A stretch of 64,000 bases of DNA from contig OZ176055.1 in assembly GCA_964247055.1 (NCBI GenBank), positions 2,914,001-2,978,000 of the forward strand, written 5' to 3'. Position 1 is the stretch's first letter; every line of letters starts with the position of its first letter. This DNA is from Paragordius varius. Lineage: Eukaryota; Nematomorpha. The notes under the pieces were generated by a model that did not search any database, was not told the origin of the DNA, and saw only the letters and a program-made list of their open reading frames with translations. Shown here piece by piece: positions 12,601 to 24,611 of this stretch. Made by a program: the position numbers and the translations under genes.

Positions 12601-14745
12601 TCGAGTTTAATGTTAAATCGGGACCAAAAATTATCGATAAACTCTAATATAAAAAAATTCTTTCATGCTAGATCAATTTTCTTTTCAGATATACTAATTA
12701 TGTACTTTAATGAAATAAATTTTAAATTTACAAGAATGGCAGTTAAAAACAGTTAAAATTTGTTGTCTAGTGTTATGTTAGCCCGAAAACACAAAATTTA
12801 TTTTTAGGGTGAATTTGAATTGGGGCGTATTTGAATTATAAATGGTGTAAATTTTTATTTAGTTAATGAGGCTTGTGGCGACTATATAATTTACAATGAA
12901 AAACTAGTGCTATAAAACCCGAAAATAAGTATGTTAGCTATTTTTAGCGTAAAAAAACATGATGGAATAGGCGACGCATCATTTATACAATAAAGAAACA
13001 TCGGAAATATTTTATTAATGCAGTTTTTCAAAGAATGTACAATATTTCGCTTAACACTCAGCCATATATTACAATAATTGATTGCGAACGAAAATACAGG
13101 CATTACAATAAGGAACTGCCAAATTTGGTAAATTATATGCAAAGATTTTAAGCCAAAAAAATTATATAGAAATACATACTGAGATTGCCAACGAAAGAAT
13201 CGGTGATGGATATGATATGGTATGAACAGTTTCATAATTTGATAAATCATGTATGCGTAATTGCCTAATATTGAGAAGCAAATACGAATTGTATTTATAT
13301 AGAAAAAAAAACAAAGTAAAAGATTATTTAAATTTTTTAAAATTAATATTGTCAATCCTTATTTGACAACCCAATACGATAAGTTATATAAAAAAAAGTT
13401 ATAAAAAATATGGTTATCTATAAAAATATTTGTCTCTTAATATATTTTTTTTTGTAATTTACAGTATCAATATTTAGGAATTATTGAATTCCAAACCAAA
13501 ACCCGAAACCATTATTTATCCATTAAAAAACGCTTTTTAAGTTTTAAACTCAAACCGTTTTCTCAAATAAAACCTAAAAGTTTATATTTCAAGAGTCTAA
13601 TGTACCGCAAAAATTGAACCTGAATTACCCTTCAATATTACTCTTTTGAAATAAAAAGTCCAAAAAATTATCATATATACTTATCTAAACTTCCTGTGAT
13701 GAGTTTTGGAGATGATGTGGACATACCAGCCAAAGATAAGCAGGTTATAGTTTTAGCATGTAAGCCGGCAAAAGTATGTAAACATTTTGATGTGTGAGCC
13801 ATATCCCATACCTTTACACAATTCCCACCTTTGGCAAAAATAATCTTCATTAGTAAAAACTTAATAAATAAAGTATGGCGTATTTGTTCCGATTACCTGC
13901 TATATATATATATATATATGTGGCGTTTCTACCCTAAATGTAAATTTAATTAATTTGCTTAAAATGGTCTATGATTTTGGGTCAAAGTAATGAATGTAAC
14001 CTTATTATTATTGCATTTGGGAAAAAATGATTGAAAAAATAACAGTTTCAAACTTTTTGCGGAAAACTATTTAAATCACTAAAAAAACTGAAGAATTATA
14101 TTTAATAGTTTTAAGGGCAAACCTAATTCAATCAAAATTTCGGAGCAAATTTTAACCAATTTTTAATTTTAAGAATAAGATATATTTGTTTAAGAGAAAA
14201 GGATTTTCTAAAAGTCTCACAACACTGTTTATTATAAATTTCAGCAAAACTAACCTTTATTTCATATTTTTACCATTCAAAACCCCTGTAATAAATTGCT
14301 AAAATGTGTATTTGTACACTCATAAACTTTAATAACAACAAAGTAAATAAATATAGAAAATAAAATAAAATATGAAAAATAATTAAGACTTTCAACAAAT
14401 GCAATGTGTACATACATACCTGCCGTAAAAAATATTTTATCGTTGAGGAAAAGTAGAACATCTTCAATGGGTGCTCCGTGTTTTACTGATATCGAAGCCT
14501 TGTTATCTATATATAAAAAGGATTAATTAGTAGAAATACAATTATAAAACATAAACATCATCATTAAGCGATATTCCAAAATAATTTTCAAGATAGTATA
14601 GGAAAGCTCTATAATGAAAAAAAAACAATTTATATTTTTTTAATCACAAAATTTATGAAATTATCAATAGCATTTTGCATATTACATATTCGGCACTCAG
14701 AGTTTTAATAAAAATAGCCGAAAATTTTGAGATACATAAAAATTA

Positions 14746-14806
<61 letters not shown>

Positions 14807-15318
14807 TTGCTATACATCAAAAAAATTTTTCTCAATTTTTTTTTAAATTGTATTTATATAAAACTTGAAAGATGTATATTTAAACCTTGTGATCTAAAAT
14901 CTACAACTTGAGCCGTTTGATCATATGAACCGGACAGAAAAGCGTCAAATGTATTAAATGCTTGACCGCATCTTATGTAATCCTATTCGCAAAAATAAGT
15001 AGTTTATAGCTCGAAATGTGTTAAAAGTAGATTATTATATAAAAGTATTTTTTTTAACTTGAGTGCAAAAAAACAAAATAGATATTATAATGATATGTAT
15101 AGGATTTTCATGGTGTTTGAATTTTGATAAATATATATATATATATATATATATTCTAATTATTATTTGGGGCTTAACAATAACTATAAAAATATAGTTA
15201 AATAAAATATTTTATTTTTACTTTAATTTTAAGTAAAAAACGCGACCACTCAGTAGAAATTCGCACTATATAGATATTAAAAGGATTTTTATGGTGTTAA
15301 ATATTGATACAACTGACC

Positions 15319-15361
<43 letters not shown>

Positions 15362-17066
15362 TTTGGGACTTAATAATAACAAAAAAAATAGAATTTAATT
15401 AAATATTTGATTTGTGGTAAAAAACTTTTGTTAGATAAAGTTTTACTTTTAATTTAAGTAAAAAACGCGGCCATTTAGTGGATCACTATAAGAATATTAA
15501 ATATACAATATATTTTGATAAATTAAAATTTAAGAGTATTCATTCAAAGACTATAAACTCTTAGAAAATTTTGTTTTTTTGACCAAACCTTAAATTTTTT
15601 AAATTGGTCAAAAAGCAAGATACCAACTGAGATTCTTTACATAAATATTTATCTCTTCAAAGAAAATACTAAATTTGACATGGTGTTTTCAATTTTATCA
15701 AATAAAAATCAATAACAAGAATAATAAGATAATGTGATATAAACAATTAATAAATTTACATTAGAGCGCACTCATCAAAAAATAAATAAAAATTAATTAG
15801 TAATAACCGTGTGTTTATGATAACTCCCTAGAGTAGATCCGGTTGCAATATCCCAATATTTGATTGATTTATCATCCGATGCGGAAACAATCCGATATTT
15901 GTTGTGTGAAAATTTGGTTACATGTACTTCTCTACACAATTTATTAATGAATTTATAATTGAATTTTAGTTACATTTTCAAAAGTTAACGAATAAAAGGC
16001 ATAATAAGCTAATGCCGTCATAAAGAATTAAATATTTATTATTTATGAAATTTACAATATAATTAATATGTAGCATTAATAATATTTTAATCATATTGAT
16101 ACATAAGTAGAAATTTATATTAAAATAATAAAATAAAAAAGACTTTTTTAAAGTGCGGATCATATTTTTAAAAATTATATAAAGATGGTCAAATTTTGGC
16201 GTAAAACAAATCCCTTAATTACGATACAATGATAATCTATGTAAAATTTCGCGAGTTAAGGTAGTAGCACTAATGTTAATTTTATTTAACTAAGTGGCTG
16301 AAAAATACCCTAAAATTTATAATTTAAAAAGTCATCTTTATTATTTAAATAAAATTTTGTTCTGAGGTAATAGATATCGTTATCGGCATCCACCTATGCA
16401 AAAAAGTATTTTTTGGAGATATTATATACTATTCGAACTTAGTTTAATGTACCCCACTTATAGACAACATTTTGGTTGCTATTGGTACAATATGTGAATT
16501 TTATTACTTTAATAAAAAAACATATTTGCAAACACGATATAAAATATGCGAATAATAGGCATAATAGAACGCCTTCCGGTGGTAATTCTATTCGAAATTA
16601 TAAGATATTAGCTTAAAATATTTTAGCTAAATTAGAAATAATCACCCTACGTGACCAATAAATTCTCGCAGCTGCGATTTGGTGGTAAGAGAAAAGAGTT
16701 TTATCATATTTTCATCAGCGCCAGACACAAGTAATTCGCCATCTGATCTAAAAGAGCCACCAAAAGCTGCAGATTTAAAATTGCTAAATGTATTAAGTAA
16801 TTTATCGTGAGCTAGATCATAAAGTTGAATCTTAAATGTAAATCAAAGGAATAAACTTTTGTGGCATATGTGATAGCTAATTTAAGGTTTATTGCATTCA
16901 AATTCAAATATTGTATGTTGCTTGCTGATTGTTTAATAGTAATAGGAATCTAAAAATTATTTATACGACAAACTTTATAATTAGACCAATATAAGGATTC
17001 AGCAGTCAAAAACTTCTCGTTTCCTCGGATGTCCCTATAATCAGTGGGTTTGTAAGCATGCGACAT
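9613..17066 (-). CDS. UTP15: U3 small nucleolar RNA-associated protein 15 homologue
   Basis: WD-repeat subunit of the t-UTP/UtpA part of the small-subunit processome, acting in the nucleolus on pre-rRNA transcription and 18S processing (family knowledge). Exons: 17066-16974, 16949-16857, 16830-16646, 15931-15808, 14982-14886, 14506-14420, 13828-13681, 13264-13180, 11396-11064, 10985-10833, 10752 to 10685 or 10626, and a last one from about 10100 to 9613. All junctions down to exon 11 are GT-AG and keep frame. The start is MSHAYKP; LYWSNYK, AITYATKIQLYDLAHDKLL, SGADENMIKLF, SASDDKSIKYWDI, GSYDQTAQVVDF, SVKHGAPIEDVLLF, VKVWDMAHTSKCLHTF and VGMTEGLLSISQKRSE follow the order of the human protein. 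RKYDFNAAFDKVF, FFRELIRHNKLRTVLTGR and FLLKFVNDPRYATILIDVAN belong to the UTP15 C-terminal domain. Introns 1 and 2 are only 24 and 26 nt. The exon 11/12 junction is not settled. AATAAA overlaps the region just after the stop. Confidence 0.9.
10186..10352 (-). repeat. SINE copy inside last UTP15 intron
   Basis: Read on the minus strand it begins GGTGGGAGGGTATAATAGGT, has an A-box-like AGGTAGGGCGCC and a B-box-like TTCTAATCCC, followed by the family body with the CTGTTGAGCAGGCGAG block. Same orientation as the copy at 10411-10577, antisense-to-plus, i.e. in the sense of the host gene. Confidence 0.55.
10411..10577 (-). repeat. tRNA-Lys-like SINE copy inside last UTP15 intron
   Basis: On the minus strand: tRNA-like head with ATAGTAGGTAGGCGCCGG and CTCTCCCATGCG, a B box around GAGGTCGAAGCCC, then the body with CTGTCAGCCCTGGGCAGGC and a 3' end ACCCTTTAATAAAAAAGG. 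Very similar to the copy at 45601-45790. Confidence 0.65.
11472..12849. mobile_element. Non-autonomous TIR element with 22-bp repeats in its ends (copy a)
   Basis: Left end reads TATAGTTTCAATTCACCC then repeats AACAATTCAAATTCACCCT; right end has the inverted form AGGGTGAATTTGAATTG and closes with ATAAATGGTG. Interior about 1.2 kb, AT-rich, without a recognisable transposase. Sits in UTP15 intron 8 (13179-11397). Family members: 17544-17843, 18054-19463 and 60640-61808. Confidence 0.6.
14749..14801. repeat. (TA)n microsatellite, about 26 units
   Basis: Uninterrupted alternating TA of about 50 bases, the longest in the window, in UTP15 intron 5. Shorter runs occur near 1021, 1540, 9400, 13908, 15130, 15320, 18030, 25786 and 31630. 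Confidence 0.95.
15096..15545. repeat. Tandem duplication of a ~200-bp unit with internal (TA)n
   Basis: Two adjacent units in UTP15 intron 4. Each starts with AGGATTTT-ATGGTGTT, has a (TA)n run, then ATTATTTGGG-CTTAA-AATAAC, and ends TTTAAGTAAAAAACGCG-CCA. Lengths differ because the internal TA runs and a short insert differ. Confidence 0.6.
16831..16856 (-). other. UTP15: 26-nt intron of UTP15
   Basis: Begins GTTTAT and ends TTTAAG. Retention shifts the frame and gives a stop soon after; removal yields AITYATK joined to IQLYDLAHDK, which aligns without gap to the human UTP15 stretch AVTASSRIHIYG. Confidence 0.75.
16950..16973 (-). other. UTP15: 24-nt intron of UTP15
   Basis: Begins GTTTGT and ends TTTTAG. 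It is a multiple of three but contains an in-frame TAG, so retention stops translation. Removal joins LYWSNYK to IPITIKQ, matching LYWNNYK-TPVQIKE of human UTP15 without a gap. Confidence 0.78.
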
Positions 17067-17543
17067 GACCGAACAATAATATTCCTGATGAGTTAATATA
17101 AGTATTTCAGAGAGAGGACATTGCCTTAACACTTGAAGACAACACATTTATTACCGTACCTAAAAATTGGGCTCGTTAGACAAGCTTTTTAAAATTTAAT
17201 ATTTTAAAAAATATTGAATAAAATAAGAAAAGTTTGCACTTATAGAACATTAATCAACCGAAATATAATAAAAATTCATTCGAAAATACTTGATATTACT
17301 TATTAGGTAAAACACACAGCTAAAAATTTACCAATCAACGTGCATGAGCTAAATATAAAAATAATGCAAAATATACCACTTATTTTTATATCAATGTTAA
17401 ATGTGGTTTTAATAAAAAAGTAAACTTAATTTTAGACTCAGAATCAACTAAACACGATATTTTGCAAAAATGTTGTAAAATAGAAATGGCGTCCATATAG
17501 TTTACGGAACTTTTACTAAATTTAGTCAGATATATTTGCTTTT
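17067..17543. other. UTP15: Upstream region of UTP15
   Basis: AT-rich; promoter and 5' UTR of UTP15 expected here. No distinct motif could be assigned. Confidence 0.3.
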
Positions 17544-17843
17544 ATACCATTTCCAATTCAAATTTTCCCTTAAACAATTCAAATTCATTCTCGAAAAATT
17601 CCTTGGGCAATGCAAATTCACCCTAAAATTATAATATGTTTTTTCGGGCTAACATAACTTATCATCAATATTAAATATATTTTTACATAATTTATTATTT
17701 TTCAGCCTTATATAATAAAACAGAATTTCATATTTTAAATATATTAAAAAATAAGGGTATAATCTTAAAAAACACTTAATTTATTTTAAGGTGAATTACT
17801 GTTCGAGGGTTTTGAAATGTTCGAGGGGAATTGTAAATGGTAT
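17544..17843. mobile_element. MITE with 22-bp repeats in its ends (copy b)
   Basis: About 300 bp. Left end ATACCATTTCCAATTCAAAT then CAATTCAAATT repeats and CACCCTAAAAT; right end the inverted form closing in TTGTAAATGGTATA. Short interior. Same family as copy a. Confidence 0.65.
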
Positions 17844-18023
17844 ATAAGTAATTTTTATTACGATGAAGCACAAATTTAGTTAACCGTTTCTTTCAGTGAT
17901 TTATATGATTGTCTGGGGTATCCCTCCCCCTCATCTTTTTGAAAACCAACAAAACCATTTAGTTAATAAAATACAAACGTTGCAACCTCACCAAAGACAG
18001 CTCAGTCATAAAAATTTTAAATC

Positions 18024-18053
<30 letters not shown>

Positions 18054-18058
<5 letters not shown>

Positions 18059-19463
18059 ATTTACAGTTCAAACTCACCCTTAAATAATTCAAATTCACCC
18101 TTAAACAATTTCAATTCACCCTCGAACAATTCAAATTCACCCTAAAATAAATTATGTGTTTTTTAAGATTATGGGTGGGGTGATAAAAAAGTCGCACTTG
18201 ACTAGTAAGCCAAGCGTGGCAAGTTGAGCAAGTTTACTTAAGCCAGCAAGTGTACACTTGAAGATCGGTGATAAAAAAAACACTTAAGTCAAGTCTTTTG
18301 CTTATGAATGTAACAGTTTTTTGCCACATTCGAATTTTATGGAAAATTTTTTTATCATTTTCAGCTAAAATTTATATAATAAGGCACAAAAATATAAACA
18401 ATAAATACAATATGCATTTATTAGAGTTTTTCAAACTCACTGGCTCGATCTTATATAATATTATAAAGTTTTCTAAATTGTGAGCCTGGTAATAATTTTT
18501 AGATTGATGAAACCATTCGCTCTTAAAACACTTTCCATTATTTTACCACACTACTTATTTTGTTTGGAGTCCAGTTGCAAATATAATGGGAAGATGTTTA
18601 TACAATATAACATATTTATTTTTAATTGATTATAAACATTACATTCGAAATAAATTTATAATGAAATTAATTCTTTACATTGGATAAAAGTGAAGTTTTG
18701 CTTTTAATAAACGAAGATTTGAAATTTTACAAGATTAATATTTAATTATTAATTTTAAGAAATTTTCGAGAATCCATTTTTTTGCGGTAACGGAATTGAT
18801 ATATTTAGCATATTTTTATGTGCCATGTTATTTAATAATAGCAGAGTTTTTCTATATATTTATCCTCTTTTGTATCCACCCAATAAATAGATTAATTAGC
18901 CAAAATTTATCAAATTAACAATTTATAGCATTAATAAAGGTTTGAATTACATATAAAACCTAAATTTTGTATATAAATAGTTTCCAAAATAATTTTATCC
19001 ATATTTTTAAATCTGTCAAGTGTGCCATACACCACACTTGCAAAATCTTTAAGTTTTACTTGAACATATGATTTTTTATCACCTCCTTATCAAGTTTTCT
19101 TGCTTGACTTAAGTCGTGTAATGTTAAATTTTTTTATCACATGAAAGCAAGCCATGACTTGAAAAACTTGCAAGTCAAGTCAAAAAAATTTTTTATCACC
19201 CGACCCTATATATTAGCTATATTTTTTATATTTATAAAAAAAAAATTTGTATGTAATCAAAATAATACTGAAAAAATAATAAACTCTGCCATAAAAATAT
19301 ATTTAATTTTAATGATGAGTTATATTAGACCGAAGTTTCATAATTTATTTTTAGGGCGAATTTGAATTGTTCGAGGGTGAATTTGAATTGTTCAAGGGTG
19401 AATTTGAATTGTTCAAGGGTGAATTTGAATTGTTTAAGGGTTAATTTGAACTGTAAATGGTAT
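18054..19463. mobile_element. TIR element with 22-bp repeats (copy c), carrying an inserted TIR element
   Basis: Left end ATACCATTTACAGTTCAAAC followed by four copies of the 22-bp unit (…AATTCAAATTCACCCTT…) and AAATAAATTATGTG; right end has the inverted set, about five units of GAATTTGAATTGTTCAAGGG, and closes GAACTGTAAATGGTAT. The interior is split by the element at 18173-19206; what remains matches the interior of the small copy b. Confidence 0.65.
18173..19206. mobile_element. TIR element with CAAG/CTTG-rich subterminal repeats, copy 1
   Basis: Ends GGGTGGGGTGATAAAAAA and TTTTTTATCACCCGACCC are inverted repeats. The first ~130 bases carry many ACTTG/CAAGT words, and the right end has AAAACTTGCAAGTCAAG. 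Such dense short subterminal repeats resemble transposase-binding arrays of non-autonomous DNA transposons. No coding capacity. An inverted second copy occupies 19478-25117. Confidence 0.6.
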
Positions 19464-19987
19464 ATAATATATATTATGAGACGGGTGATAAAAAAATTCG
19501 ACTTGACTTGCAAGTTTTTCAAGTCATGGCTTGCTTTCATGTACTAAAATAAATTTACATTACCGACTTATGTCAAGCAAGAAAACTTGATAAGGAGGTG
19601 GTAAAAAATCATATGATCAAGTAAAACTAAAGATTTTACAAGTGTGGTGCAGGGCATACTTGACAGATTTAAAAATATTAATATTATTTTAAAAACTATT
19701 TATGTATAAAATTTAGGTTTTATTTCCAATTCAAACCTTTGTCAATGCTATAAATTGTTAATTTGTAAATTTTGGCAAAATATTTTATTCATTGGGTGGA
19801 TACAAAAGAGGATAAATTTATAGAAAAACTCTGCTAATATTTAATAACATGGCGTATAAAAATATGCTAAAATCAATTCCGTGACCGCAAAAAAAATTGG
19901 ATTCCAAAAAATTTCTTAAAATTAATAATTAAATATTAATCTTGGATAATTTTAAATTCGTTTATTAAAAGCAAAAGGTTACCTCAC

Positions 19988-20300
19988 TGTTATGTATAAT
20001 AACTTAATTGTTTTTAACTTAACTCAATTAATCTTATTTTAGTTACCTTTGAAAATATAATTTGTGCATAATACACCTTTGTACTTGTTACGCTAAAAAT
20101 GTATATTATCTTGGTTGTGAATGCTTTTACCTAAATAATGTAATATTGAACCTTATGCAAATATATAACTTGTGAATGCTTTCATCTAAATATTGAAATA
20201 TTTAACCTTATGCAAAAATGCAACCTCGCTCTAAAACTATATATAATGGAACATTGTTTTTTATGATATAAAAATAAATTCCTTTTTTCCGCTTATTACA
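19988..20300 (+). repeat. 5' LTR of the Ty3-type element
   Basis: Starts TGTTATGTATAATAAC and ends CCGCTTATTACA; near-identical to the repeat at 24305-24611. Contains two related sub-blocks (TTGTGAATGCTTT). Confidence 0.92.
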
Positions 20301-20344
20301 TTTGGCGCGGTCGATTTTTTTTGTATTACGTTGTATTCATTATT

Positions 20345-23300
20345 ATGGAAAAAATAAGTATTGAAAGTTATAAAATCAATAATAATTTTACGGAATATAT
20401 TAAATATTTACGAAGAAATTTAGTAATTAAAGGAATACAGGATAATAATGAAAATATTAAAGCCATCTTTCTTGCCCAATCCGGTATTGATAACATTTCT
20501 AAAATGGAAAAATTCTTTTACCCCGTTAATATTGAAAACATATCTTGGGAGGAGATTTATGAAGCTGGGGTGAAAATATTTCAGCCAACCAAAAATACTT
20601 TTTTATCCCGATTCGAATTTTTTAGAGCGGAACGATTAGCGGGTGAAGGATTCTTGGAATTTTTTATAAGACTCAAAAATATGGCCGCTGCATGTGAATT
20701 CAAAGGAAACGTTGACGAATTAATACGGGACGTGTTTATATGTGGGTTGAAGGAGAAAAAGCTAGAGACTGAACTGCTGAACAGGTACCCAAAGGCATTA
20801 GACAACGACATACCAGTGGGATTAAATAAGGTTCTAAATCTGGCATTAGCGTATGAAAATTCTCACCTGGAAGTGAACTCAGTGAGAGCAATATATAATA
20901 ATGAAAGTATTAATAATGGTAATAATAATGGTATTACTAATGGTAATAATAATGAAACTTTTAATGATGGTAGTATTAATAATAATGAAATATATCTGGT
21001 AAGACGCAAACCTGTCGTAAAATCGTGTTTTAAATGCGGTCGCGCCCACAAATACGGATGCTGCCCAGCGTTTGGGAAGGTATGTTTCAAATGTCAGGGT
21101 AGAAATCATTTCGGAAGCCAATGCCAAAACAAATATGCTGGCAATAACAGGTATGTGAATAATATCGTAAATAAACCTAAAATAAATGTAAAAATAAACT
21201 CAACCCACGTCGAAATGTTATTCGACACGGGGGCCGACATATCTTTAATAAATTTTAGCACGTGGGTTAAAATAGGAAAGCCTAAAATAAAACCCATTTA
21301 TTTTAACATAAACACTTATGATAATAATCCTTTACACATAATAGGAGAGACAACTGTAACTCTTGAATTAAATAAATTAAAAAAGATAACAAAATGCTTT
21401 ATTACGAAGAGACATCTTCCTCTAATATTTGGCATGGATTGGATCCAGCTATTCAATATCTCATTGCCTAACGAATTATATATTAATAAATTATATCACA
21501 CAAATGATATTTACAATAAATTTAAGTCTTTATTTGATAACAAATTGGGTTGTTGGAAAGGGGAACCCATAAAAATATTTTTAGAAAACAATAGTAGGGG
21601 ACGGGTATTTCCGGCTAGAAGGGTTCCCTTGGCCTTACAAGAGAAATTAAGTGAAGAGATCAAAAGGCTAGTATCCTTAAAAATTATTGAACCAGTAGAC
21701 CCCAAGCAATCTAAAATTTGTTGGTCCAGTCCTATAGTAAACGTATTAAAGTCAAATAATGAATTAAGAATATGCGCAGATTTTAAAGTGTCCATAAACA
21801 AATACATTAAAACACCTCAATATATAATACCCACATTTGATGATTTGATTTCCAAAATTTCACATGGTAAGACGTTTTCAACATTAGATTTAAAAGATGC
21901 TTATCTTCAGATTCCAGTGCATCCGGAATCTCAAAATCTTCTCACAATATCCACACCTCTTGGGTTTTTAAAATATACTAGGCTCCCTTTTGGTCTGTCG
22001 TGCGCACCTAGTTTTTTCCAACAAATCATGGATGAGCTATTAGGAGATTGTAAGGGAACAGCGGTCTATTTAGATGATGTAATTGTTACGGGGGAAACGG
22101 ATGAGGAGCATTATAGAAACCTAACACAAGTATTTGAAAGATTAGAACGAATGGGTCTTAAATTAAAAAAAGATAAAATAAAGCTTTTTCAACAGGAAGT
22201 AGAATATTTGGGGTTTACTATATCAGAAAAAAGTATAAAACCAGCGAGCAGTAAGATTAAAGCCATTCGCGAGTGTCCAGCCCCTAAAGATAAAACAAGT
22301 CTCCGTTCGTTTTTGGGCCTTTTAAACTTTCATTCACGATTTATACCTTCTCTAAATACAATTGTTAACGAACTCCATCAGCTAGCTGGTTCCAAAAAGA
22401 AATGGTGTTGGACCGAGGTACACCAAAATATTTTTGAAAGGGCGAAGCTATTAATAGGGAATAACAGCCGCCTCTTCCCTTTTAACCCCAGACTTCCCCT
22501 TATTCTAGAAACGGATGCATCTGGGGAGGGGTTTGGGGCCATTTTGTCGCACAGAACGTCGGAAGGTAAACGACCCATTGCATATTTTTCAAAAAAATGT
22601 TCCCCGGCAGAAAAAAATTATTCGGTTATAGAAAAAGAGGCAAAAGCCATTGTATTGGCCCTAGAGAAATTTAAAACATTTTTATATGGTAGAAAATTTG
22701 AGATTAGAACAGATCATAAACCTCTTATCAAATTATTCGGGCAGCAACGTGTATTAAGCGAGCTAAACAATAGTAAATTGCTTAGATGGATTTCAAAAAC
22801 ATCCATTTTCGACTTCAACATAATGTACTACCCAGGAACCGAAAATCTAGCAGATTCACTATCAAGACTACCAACTGAGATAACTGAAGAGTGTGACAAT
22901 GACGAGGATATAGTGCAGGAGGTCCGGTTGCTATGGTGTCAGGAGTTAAACTTAAACAAGGAGAGGGTGCTTAAGGAAACTATGAGCGATGAGACGTGTA
23001 AACAGATTAAAGCAGCACGAAAGACTAATGATTGGTCTCACCCGGGGGTGCAGTCCTATAAACCACTGAGGAATGATATCGAAGAATCATACGGCCTTCT
23101 ATATTTAGGTGACCGCCTTATTGTGCCTTAAAGCATGAGGGTTGATGTTCTTAACTATCTTCATAAAGGTCACCCGGGTATACAGTCCATGAAAGCGTTA
23201 GGTAAGAGTGGTGTGTTTTGGCCGAAATTGAACCAGGATATCGAAAAATGGGTGCAAGGCTGCTTAAATTGTCAAAAGTCACGGTTCAACATTGCAGTAA

Positions 23301-24289
23301 GCCCGACGTATAAATGGAACCCGAACACCACCGTTTGGAAGCGATTGCATCTCGATATAGCGGGGCCCGTAGATAACCTTTACTGGGTCATACTTATAGA
23401 TCACTGCACCCGTTGGGTCGAAGTAGCACAGCTTAAAACAGTGAACTCGATCAGTATCTTGAAAGTTTTAGAAGGTTGGTTTGCACGATATGGCACCCCA
23501 GAGATGATCGTAACTGATAATGCGTCGTATTTTAAGTCCGGTGATTTTGAAAGAATATTAAGTTCCTCTAATATCAAGCATGTAACCTCTGCGCCATACC
23601 ACCCTCGGACAAATGGTTTAGTGGAAAGGGTCATTCAAACATTGAAATCGCACTATTATATGTGTTCTGAAGTAGCAGATCCAGAACGCCGGTTAAACCA
23701 GGTACTGTGGGCTTACAGATCAGCACATCACAATGGTATAAATGAGACACCTGCACGACTATTCCTAAAACGAAATATACCGACACCGTTGTCCTGGATG
23801 AAAGGCAAACCAAAGGATTATATCGATGGTACCTCAGATATTATACGTGAGTTCGTTCCAGGTGAGAAAGTGTTTATAAAAAATGAGTTGGAAGCTGGTT
23901 GGCGAGAGGGAAAAGTTGTAGAGCGGACTGGATTATTGTCCTACAATATCGAAGATAGAGGGAGTTTACGAAAGAATACGGATCAATTAAGAAGGCGAAA
24001 AGAAGGTCCCGATGAACTTAAGCTAGACGACCCGAAAGAATTGGAATCGGAACAACAGAATAATAATAATAATATCATAGCCACCCCATTGCATGGTCCT
24101 CCTATTGATGACAATATTAATAATGATGATACCAATCCTTCCCCGGATATTTGTCAAGATTTCCACAATAATCAGCAAAGTCCCAACGGCGATAAGATTG
24201 CAGAACCCCCAAGCTTTGAAGTACCAGTGGAGAGACGCTATCCTACCAGAAACCGAAAAGCCCCTGACAGATACACAAATCACTTTTAA
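20345..24289 (+). mobile_element. gag-pol coding region of the Ty3-type element
   Basis: Rough layout: Gag from about 20345 with an Asn-rich stretch and two CCHC-type zinc knuckles near 21020-21130; aspartic protease with the DTGA motif near 21225; reverse transcriptase about 21600-22300 with the YLDD box near 22070; RNase H about 22500-22860; integrase about 23150-24000 with the zinc-binding HHCC region and the D-D-E core; a hydrophilic Asn-rich tail. Treated as a fossil: the reading frame has about one interruption overall. Confidence 0.85.
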
Positions 24290-24304
24290 ATTAGATAGGA
24301 GATA

Positions 24305-24611
24305 TGTTATGTATAATAACTTAATTGTTTTAACTCAATTAATCTTATTTTAGTTACCTTTGAAAATATAATTTGTGCATAATACACCTTTGTACTTGTT
24401 ACGCTAAAAATGTATATTATCTTGGTTGTGAATGCTTTTACCTAAATAATGTAATATTGAACCTTATGCAAATATATAACTTGTGAATGCTTTCATCTAA
24501 ATATTGAAATATTTAACCTTATGCAAAAATGCAACCTCGCTCTAAAACTATATATAATGGAACATTGTTTTTTATGATATAAAAATAAATTCCTTTTTTC
24601 CGCTTATTACA
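24305..24611 (+). repeat. 3' LTR of the Ty3-type element
   Basis: Near-identical to 19988-20300, preceded by a purine-rich tract and followed by the ctcac duplication. Confidence 0.92.

Larger units (their letters stand above)
19988..24611 (+). mobile_element. Ty3-type (Metaviridae-like) LTR retrotransposon, young, about one break
   Basis: Bounded by near-identical LTRs starting TG and ending CA, and flanked by the 5-base direct repeat ctcac (19983-19987 and 24612-24616). After the left LTR comes TGGCGCGGTC, a probable tRNA primer-binding site; before the right LTR lies a purine-rich GATAGGAGATA. The internal region encodes gag and pol in the order protease, reverse transcriptase, RNase H, integrase, which places it in the Ty3 group; a Mag-like lineage is possible from the two zinc knuckles. 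No envelope gene is seen. It looks nearly whole with about one interruption of the coding region. LTR similarity indicates a very recent insertion. Confidence 0.9.

Noticed and set aside
12891-13355. 154-codon opening on the minus strand
   Set aside because: It overlaps UTP15 exon 8 (13264-13180) in another frame; the UTP15 frame (QLRIHDLSNYETVHTI) has family support and splice sites, the long opening has none.
18060-18170. Possible CRISPR-like array of regular 22-bp repeats
   Set aside because: Repeats are directly contiguous without unique spacers and mark a transposon end in a eukaryotic genome.
19325-19547. Openings on both strands with repeated NCSRVNL / EQFKFTL peptides
   Set aside because: They are translations of the 22-bp tandem repeats in the element end, not genes.
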